Positions 57,492-64,000 of a stretch of DNA of 64,000 bases are shown here, piece after piece. Made by a program: the position numbers and the translations under genes. The stretch is from positions 25,114-89,113 of the forward strand of contig NZ_BAKG01000014.1 in assembly GCF_000614065.1 (NCBI RefSeq), written 5' to 3'. The DNA is from Prevotella dentasini JCM 15908 (lineage in GTDB: Bacteria; Bacteroidota; Bacteroidia; Bacteroidales; Bacteroidaceae). Under the pieces are notes generated by a model, which was not told the DNA's origin, did not search any database, and saw only the letters and a program-made list of their open reading frames with translations. The stretch's first letter is position 1, and each line of letters starts with the position of its first letter.

Positions 57492-60400
57492 ATGAAGACA
57501 ATCTTAGGGTTAGACTTGGGAACCAATAGCATTGGTTGGGCTAAAGTCTCTATGGACGATAATGGTAACTATCTGCACGACATTAGGTTAGGTAGCCGTA
57601 TCATTCCCATGAGTCAGGACACGCTTGGCAATTTCGACAAAGGAGTAACAGAATCACAGACTGCTGTCCGCACGAGCTTTCGAGGCGTTCGGAGGCTAAG
57701 GGAACGCGTCTTGCAACGACGCGAGCGATTGCTTAGGGTGTTGCACGTGATGGGATTCCTGCCACCTCATTACGATTCGGCCATCGGATGGGATCGGAGG
57801 ACAGCTGCCACTTACGGCAAGTTCCTTGACCACGGAGAGCCGAAACTGGCTTGGGAACGGTGTGAAGATGGGACGATGCGCTTTCTCTTTATGGACTCGT
57901 TCCACGAGATGATGGCGGACTTTGCACGGCATCAGCCAACCTTGGTTGCTGACGGAAAACGGATTCCACTTGACTGGACGCTCTATTATTTGCGGAAGAA
58001 AGCCCTCACGCAAGCTGTCGGGAAAGAGGAACTGGCGTGGATACTGCTCAGTTTCAATCAGAAACGAGGCTACTATCAGCTGCGTGGAGAAGAGGAAGAG
58101 GAGACTCCTACGAAATGCGAGGAATACCATGAGCTGAAGGTGGTCAGTGTGGAAGCAGCTGAAGAGGGAAAAGACGGTAGCAGATGGTATGACGTTCATT
58201 TGGAGAACGGATGGATTTATCGGCGCAGTAGTAAGATTCCACTCGATGACTGGGTAGGAAAGACGAAGCAGTTTATCGTTACGACAGAATACGAGAAGGA
58301 TGGAACGACACCGAAGAAGGGCAAGGACGGAGAGGTGAAACGGTCGTTCCGTGCACCGAAGGAAGATGATTGGGGACTGCGGAAGAAACGCACGGAGAGC
58401 CAACTGGAGGAATCGGGCAAGACCGTGGGCGCATTTATCTACGACCATCTACTGGAAGAGCCTGCCGACAAAATTCGCGGGAACTTCGTTCGTACTATAG
58501 AACGGAAATACTATAAAAAAGAGCTGGAAGCCATCTTGCGCAAGCAATGTGAGTTCCATGACGAACTGCGCAGCAAGGAGATGCTGGAGCTTGTGCCGAA
58601 GAGCTTTATCGGAGCAATCAGCCCCATCGTACCAGTCTGCTGAAAAAGGATATGGTCTATCTGCTTCTGACAGACCTCATCTTTTATCAGCGTCCGCTGA
58701 AAAGCAAGAAATCGCTGATAGCCGACTGTCCATACGAATACTATCAATACGTAGACAAGAAAACGGGAGAGATAAAGCAGCAGGGCATAAAGTGCATAGC
58801 AAAGTCGAACCCCTACTATCAGGAGTTCCGCTTGTGGCAGTTCGTTCTCAATCTCCGGCTCTATGACCGGACAGATGATAAGGATGTTACTGCAGAGTAT
58901 CTGCCTTCGCCCGAAGACTATGTCCGCCTGTTCAGGTTTCTGAATGATAGAAAGGAAATCAATCAGGAGACATTGCTGAAAGATTTCTTCTGTCTGAAGA
59001 AAACAAAATTGGGTACGGAGAAGAGTTTTCCTATCCGATGGAATTATATTGAGGATAAAGAGAAGAAATATCCCTGCAACGAGACGAGGTACGAGATGCT
59101 TGCGGCACTCAACCGGGCAGGCATAGAACGCAGTTGGCTGGACGATACTGAACGGCAGTACCGCCTGTGGCATCTGCTCTACTCCGTGGAAGCCAAGGTT
59201 GAGGCAGAAGGAGCGTTGCGGAAGCTGTGCACAGCTGCAAATAAAAAAGAAAAGGAAAAAGAGACTGAAAAACAGGTCTTTATCAATGATGAAGAAGCCT
59301 TTGTCAATGCTTTCCTGAAAGTGAAGCCATTCAAGAAAGATTATGGTGCTTACTCGGAAAAAGCCGTAAAGAAATTGTTGGCTGTCATGCGCAAGGGCAG
59401 CCTGTGGCACGAGGAAGACATCTGTGAGGAGACAAAGGACAGAATAGGACATATCCTGCGAGGTGATATTGACGAGAAGATAAGAGAACGGATAGAATCT
59501 GCCGTTTCTTCTTTCAGCCAGCTTGCTGACTTCCAAGGGCTGCCCGAATGGCTGGCGTGCTATGTAGTGTATGGTCGCCATTCTGAGGCAACGGATATAA
59601 AATGTTGGAATACCCCTGAAGACCTGATGGCATACATCAACGGCTTCAAGCAGCACTCGCTCCGTAATCCAATTGTGGAGCAGTGTGTTCTTGAGACCCT
59701 TCGGACGGTTCACGATATTTGGAAGGAAGCAGGACGGATTGACGAGATTCATGTGGAGTTGGGACGAAGCATGAAGAGCACGGCTGACCAGCGTGCCCGT
59801 ATGACGCAGAATATATTGAAGAACGAGAATACCAATCTGCGCATCAAGAGTTTGCTGATGGAGCTGAAAAACGACACGGACATTAGGGATGTTCGTCCTT
59901 ACTCGCCCATGCAGCAGGAAATATTGCGTATCTATGAGGAAGGAGCATTGCAGGAACTGACTAAGGATGATGAGGATTATACGGAGATCTCCAGAATATC
60001 GAAGCTGGCACAGCCCTCGGCAAAGGAACTACTAAGGTATAAGCTGTGGCTGGAACAGAAATACCGCTCACCTTATACAGGCAAGCCTATTTCGCTGTCG
60101 AAGCTCTTTACCCCGGCTTATCAGATAGAGCATGTCATACCGCAGAGACGTTACTTTGACGATTCTTTCAATAATAAAGTTATCTGTGAGGCGGAGGTGA
60201 ACGCGCTGAAGAGTAGTATGTTAGGCTATGAGTTTATCAAGAATCATGGCGGGGAGATTGTACACTGCACCCAGTTGGGAGATGTGAAGGTCTTGAGCGA
60301 GAGCGAGTACAAGGCTTTTGTTACGGAGCATTATGCTGATAACCGGGCGAAGAAGGACAGACTGCTGATGGAAGACATACCACAGGAATTCCTGAACAGG

Positions 60401-62041
60401 CAGATGAATGACAGCCGGTACATAAGTAAGGTTGTGAAAGGCCTGCTCTCTAATATTGTCAGGACTGAGGAAGAGAAGGAAGCTACGTCGAAGTTCGTTA
60501 TTCCCTGTACGGGTGGTATCACTGACAGACTGAAGAAGGACTGGGGCCTTAACGATGTATGGAACAGCATAGTCTATCCACGCTTTGAACGGCTCAATAA
60601 GTTGACAGAATCCGAAGCCTTCGGTCATTGGGAGAACAAGGAGGGGAAACGGGTCTTCCAGACTTCCCTTCCATTGGATCTACAGCGGGGATTCAGCAAG
60701 AAACGCATTGACCACCGGCATCATGCCATGGATGCGTTGGTGATAGCGTGTGCATCTCGCAATATCATCAATTACCTTAATAATGAGTCTGCCGATAGTC
60801 CGAGAAAACGGGAAGACCTGCGGCAACAGCTCTGCGCTAAGAATCGCATTATCCGCAAGCCGTGGGAAACCTTTACGCAGGATGCCCGTGCAGCATTGGA
60901 GGACGTGGTGGTCAGCTTCAAAAACTATGTCCGTGTCATCAACAAAGCTACTAATTATTATGAGCGGTATGATGCCGATGGCAAGAAAACTATGGCAGAA
61001 CAGAAAGGTTGTGAAATGTGGGCAGTAAGAAAGCCAATGCATGAAGCGAAATATTACGGACATGTAAATTTGAGACGTAAAATAACAGTTAAACTGGAGG
61101 ATGCTTTGGAGAACATTCCTTCAATTTGTAATAAAGATTTGCGTGGCTACATTAACGGATTAATGGCGGAAAATTCTGATACCAAACAGCTACTTGCCCA
61201 TTTCAAAAGCATAGGCTATCGCTGGAACAAACAGTATGTAGACAGGGTTGAGATATGGCAGTTCAGCGATGTGAAGGAGAAGATGGTGGCGATAAGAAAG
61301 CCGTTGGATACATCTTTCAATAAAGATAGTATCTTAACCATTACTGATACAGGTATACAAAAAATTCTCCTATGCTATCTTGAAGCGAAGGGTGGAGACC
61401 CTACGGTAGCGTTTACACCAGAAGGTATTGCCGAGATGAACAAATATATAACATTATATAATAATGGCAAGAGGCACCAGCCGATTTTTAAAGTAAGAGT
61501 ATCCTCAAAACTTGGAAAAAAATTCTCGGTAGGATCTATAGGGTGTAAGGCAAAGCAATTTGTAATAGCTGAGGCTGGTACCAATCTTTATTTTGCTATC
61601 TATGAAGATATGGTTGGAAAGCGTGCTTACTCTACCATGCCATTGAATGAAGTTGCAGAACGGTTGAAGCAAGGATTATCTCCTGTTCCGGAGAAAAATG
61701 AAAAGGACATCCCACTGAAGTTTTATCTCTCACCCAATGATTTAGTATATGTTCCAACAAAGGATAAAGAAGAGAAGTTGAGTAAGGCAAGGATCTACAA
61801 ATTCGTAGACTCCAGCGGTACAACCGCAAATTTTGTCCCTCATAGGTCTGCTAATCTTATTTATAATGTGGACAAGAAGTTTGCTGGATTGTTTTGTAAT
61901 GGGTTAACTATCCAAAATGAATATGGAGTAGGTAGTCCACAATCTAAGAATCAAAAGGCCTTGACAGGTGAAATGATAAAAGCTGTCTGTTGGAAACTTG
62001 AAGTAGACCGTTTGGGAAATATTATTAGAATCATTAAGTAA
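57492..62041 (+). CDS. cas9: Cas9 RNA-guided endonuclease, type II-C (frame break near 58589)
   Basis: About 1516 residues when joined, large for II-C but normal for Bacteroidota. RuvC-I ILGLDLGTNSIGWAKV (D8); arginine-rich bridge helix (SFRGVRRLRERVLQRRERLL); RuvC-II IDEIHVELGRS (E756); HNH YQIEHVIPQRRYFDDSFNNK (H881); RuvC-III RIDHRHHAMDALVIACASRN (H1078, D1081). The frame breaks where MLE should continue ACAEELYRSNQPHRTSLLKK: one G is missing after GGAG at 58589. All catalytic residues survive, so I treat it as intact. The C-terminal part from about 61.05 kb (WED/PAM-interacting region) is clearly more A+T rich than the rest. It is followed by cas1 after 12 bp. Confidence 0.95.
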
Positions 62042-62053
62042 AACCTTGTTTCC

Positions 62054-62986
62054 ATGATAAAGAAGACCTTATGCTTCAGCAATCCCATCTATCTGAGTTT
62101 ACGCAATGCCCAGTTGGTACTGCACTTGCCAGAGGTGGAAAGCAACGAAACGTTGCCTGAAGCGATGAAGAAAGAAGCAGAGCGCACCATCCCGATAGAA
62201 GATATCGGGGTGGTCATACTTGATAACCGGCGTATTACAGTAACTTCGGGAGTATTAGAAGCATTGTTGGATAATAATTGCGCTGTCATTACCTGCGACC
62301 AAAAGAGTATGCCTGTAGGTCTGCTTCTCCCTTTGTGCGGCAACAATACCCAGAACGAACGGTTTCGTTCGCAACTGGATGCGTCTTTGCCGTTACGTAA
62401 GCAACTTTGGCAACAGACCGTGAAACAGAAAATACTCAATCAAGAGTATGTTCTTCGGACTAATACTGACAAAGAGACCAATTGCATGAAGGTATGGGCA
62501 AATGATGTGCGTAGCGGTGACCCTGACAATCTTGAGGCAAGGGCAGCCGCCTATTACTGGCGCAATCTTTTTACGGATTATCCTGATTTTGTCCGTGACC
62601 GCGAAGGTACACCTCCTAATAATCTTCTAAATTATGGGTATGCCATCTTGCGTGCGGTCATTGCGCGGGCACTGGTAGGCAGCGGCTTGTTACCAACTTT
62701 GGGTATCCATCACCACAACCGTTACAATGCCTATTGTTTGGCTGATGATATTATGGAGCCTTATCGGCCGTATGTAGATCAGCTTGTCGTTGATATTATT
62801 CACTGTAGCGATGACGTTTCTGTGATTACCAAAGAACTAAAGATGCAGCTCTTGGGTATTCCAATGTTGGATGTTGTGGTGAACGGTAAGCGCAGTCCGC
62901 TGATGATAGCTGCTCAACAGACGACTGCTTCTCTTGCAAAATGTTTTGCAGGAGAGGTTCGGCGTATTAGTTACCCGGAAATGTAG
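62054..62986 (+). CDS. cas1: CRISPR integrase Cas1 (type II)
   Basis: 310 residues. Catalytic subunit of the Cas1-Cas2 complex that inserts new spacers. Type II features: MIKKTLCFSNPIYLSLRNAQ, IPIEDIGVVILDNRRITVTS, AVITCDQKSMPVGLLLPL. The metal site is built from the Glu in NLEARAAAYYWRNLF, the His in LGIHHHNRYNAYCLADDIME, and the Asp/Glu in DDIMEPYRPYVD. Length and motifs are complete. Six bp separate it from cas2; no csn2 or cas4 is present, which fits II-C. Confidence 0.95.
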   Translation: MIKKTLCFSNPIYLSLRNAQLVLHLPEVESNETLPEAMKKEAERTIPIEDIGVVILDNRRITVTSGVLEALLDNNCAVITCDQKSMPVGLLLPLCGNNTQNERFRSQLDASLPLRKQLWQQTVKQKILNQEYVLRTNTDKETNCMKVWANDVRSGDPDNLEARAAAYYWRNLFTDYPDFVRDREGTPPNNLLNYGYAILRAVIARALVGSGLLPTLGIHHHNRYNAYCLADDIMEPYRPYVDQLVVDIIHCSDDVSVITKELKMQLLGIPMLDVVVNGKRSPLMIAAQQTTASLAKCFAGEVRRISYPEM

Positions 62987-63334
<348 letters not shown>

Positions 63335-63354
63335 GCAACAACTAATAGAAAACG

Positions 63355-63387
63355 AAAATCCCACTCTTTTGGAGTAGGATTTTGTTT
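63355..63387 (-). terminator. Bidirectional terminator between cas2 and the CRISPR array
   Basis: AAAATCCCACTC (63355-63366) pairs with GAGTAGGATTTT (63372-63383). The one odd pair is U.G on the - strand transcript but C/A on the + strand, so it is better suited to ending the array transcript. T-runs flank both sides. Confidence 0.75.
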
Positions 63388-63457
63388 TGCGGTATCATTT
63401 TATTTTTCTCTCAACAATCTTGTATTGTCTTGATAATCAATTCCTTGTCCATGTTGA

Positions 63458-64000
63458 GTTGTTGTTGCTACCGCAAAGGTACGAATTTTCAAGCAAATCA
63501 CAACGAAATGGCTTAGGAAACGCCCGGCAGTGCGTTGTTGTTGCTACCGCAAAGGTACGAATTTTCAAGCAAATCACAACTCATAATGATGATAAAAAAT
63601 TTCAATAAAGTTGTTGTTGCTACCGCAAAGGTACGAATTTTCAAGCAAATCACAACGTCGTGTGCCAACCACCTGCTTTCGTGTACGTTGTTGTTGCTAC
63701 CGCAAAGGTACGAATTTTCAAGCAAATCACAACGGCATGGTGATGGTCTCGCCGTTGATTCCGGTTGTTGTTGCTACCGCAAAGGTACGAATTTTCAAGC
63801 AAATCACAACCAATTGGCTTGTATGCGTTTTCGGCAACGGGTTGTTGTTGCTACCGCAAAGGTACGAATTTTCAAGCAAATCACAACTAAGCCTCTGTCT
63901 GAATCGTTCGATACGTGTTGTTGTTGCTACCGCAAAGGTACGAATTTTCAAGCAAATCACAACAGCAAAGCAAGGTCAGACACGTATGCACGTGTTGTTG
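63458..64000 (-). CRISPR. Type II-C CRISPR array (continues beyond right edge)
   Basis: Seven complete identical 47-bp repeats start at 63458, 63534, 63610, 63687, 63764, 63841 and 63917; an eighth begins at 63994 and is cut by the window end. Spacers are 29, 29, 30, 30, 30, 29 and 30 nt. On the + strand the repeat begins GTTGTTGTTGCTACCGC and ends AAGCAAATCACAAC. The tracrRNA shows that the crRNA sense is the - strand, where the repeat begins GTTGTGATTTGCTTG. The trailer end is therefore at 63458 and the leader must lie to the right. Each repeat contains a promoter-like GTTG-19-TACCTTTG in that sense. Confidence 0.97.

Noticed and set aside
58511..59752. 413-residue - strand frame inside cas9
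   Set aside because: Antisense to cas9; Phe/Leu-rich shadow with no family match.
63513..63960. Short - strand frames repeating ENSYLCGSNNN
   Set aside because: They are translations of the CRISPR repeat, not proteins.

Overview
The window looks like a chromosome fragment from a Bacteroidota bacterium, most likely Prevotellaceae. The evidence is the promoter grammar (TTTG/TTG, about 20 bp, then TAnnTTTG upstream of many genes), Bacteroidales-type families (DUF3316, DUF4932, DUF2807, HU-HIG, HmuY, calycin-like), a LolD/MlaEF/SurA/OstA envelope set, and a type II-C CRISPR-Cas9 locus with a large Cas9 and a 47-bp repeat. Species assignment is inference.

Layout. 1-7.2 kb (- strand): 3'-truncated parE, a GNAT-like protein, a THUMP-like methyltransferase, a VanX-like dipeptidase, mlaF and mlaE. 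7.7-17.7 kb (+): guaB, two SurA-type chaperone isomerases, an OstA/LptA-like protein with internal repeats, a small membrane protein, mutL and an abundant-type OmpA porin. 18.2-26.4 kb (-): a LytTR response regulator with its histidine kinase, an S41 protease, a DUF3316 barrel, parC and an orphan restriction-type nuclease. 27-31 kb (+): glyS, an FKBP lipoprotein and a MATE exporter. 31.1-32.7 kb: an attenuator-like element, tRNA-Leu and an HU-HIG gene with four tandem palindromes in its leader. 33.1-41.5 kb (+): an ABC/GntR/DUF2807 cluster, then three exported peptidase-like genes (transglutaminase, DUF4932 zincin, M13). 41.7-49.7 kb (mixed): tcdA, OsmC, a membrane/XRE pair, HU-HIG, cvfB, lolD and a cation/proton antiporter. 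49.8-51.3 kb: asd and two identical tRNA-Val genes. 51.6-56.7 kb: a hemophore/TonB-receptor operon of HmuY type. 57.3-64 kb: tracrRNA, cas9, cas1, cas2 and a CRISPR array that runs off the right edge.

The most interesting material is at the CRISPR locus. Read in the crRNA sense (- strand), every repeat contains its own promoter-like pair (GTTG, 19 bp, TACCTTTG), so each spacer could be transcribed separately. The tracrRNA gene lies on the - strand immediately upstream of cas9 with a textbook promoter and terminator, and a second promoter facing cas9 would give a cas9 leader that is antisense to the whole tracrRNA. The C-terminal part of cas9 is visibly richer in A+T than its catalytic part.

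A second window-wide signal is thirteen frame breaks in eleven otherwise intact genes. Twelve behave as single-base losses, most in or next to G/C or A runs. They look like sequencing or assembly errors rather than decay, and the annotation below joins the pieces. Third, a family of about 60-90 bp palindromic elements built from the word AAAGTGCCGTTTTCGC recurs in at least five intergenic regions.
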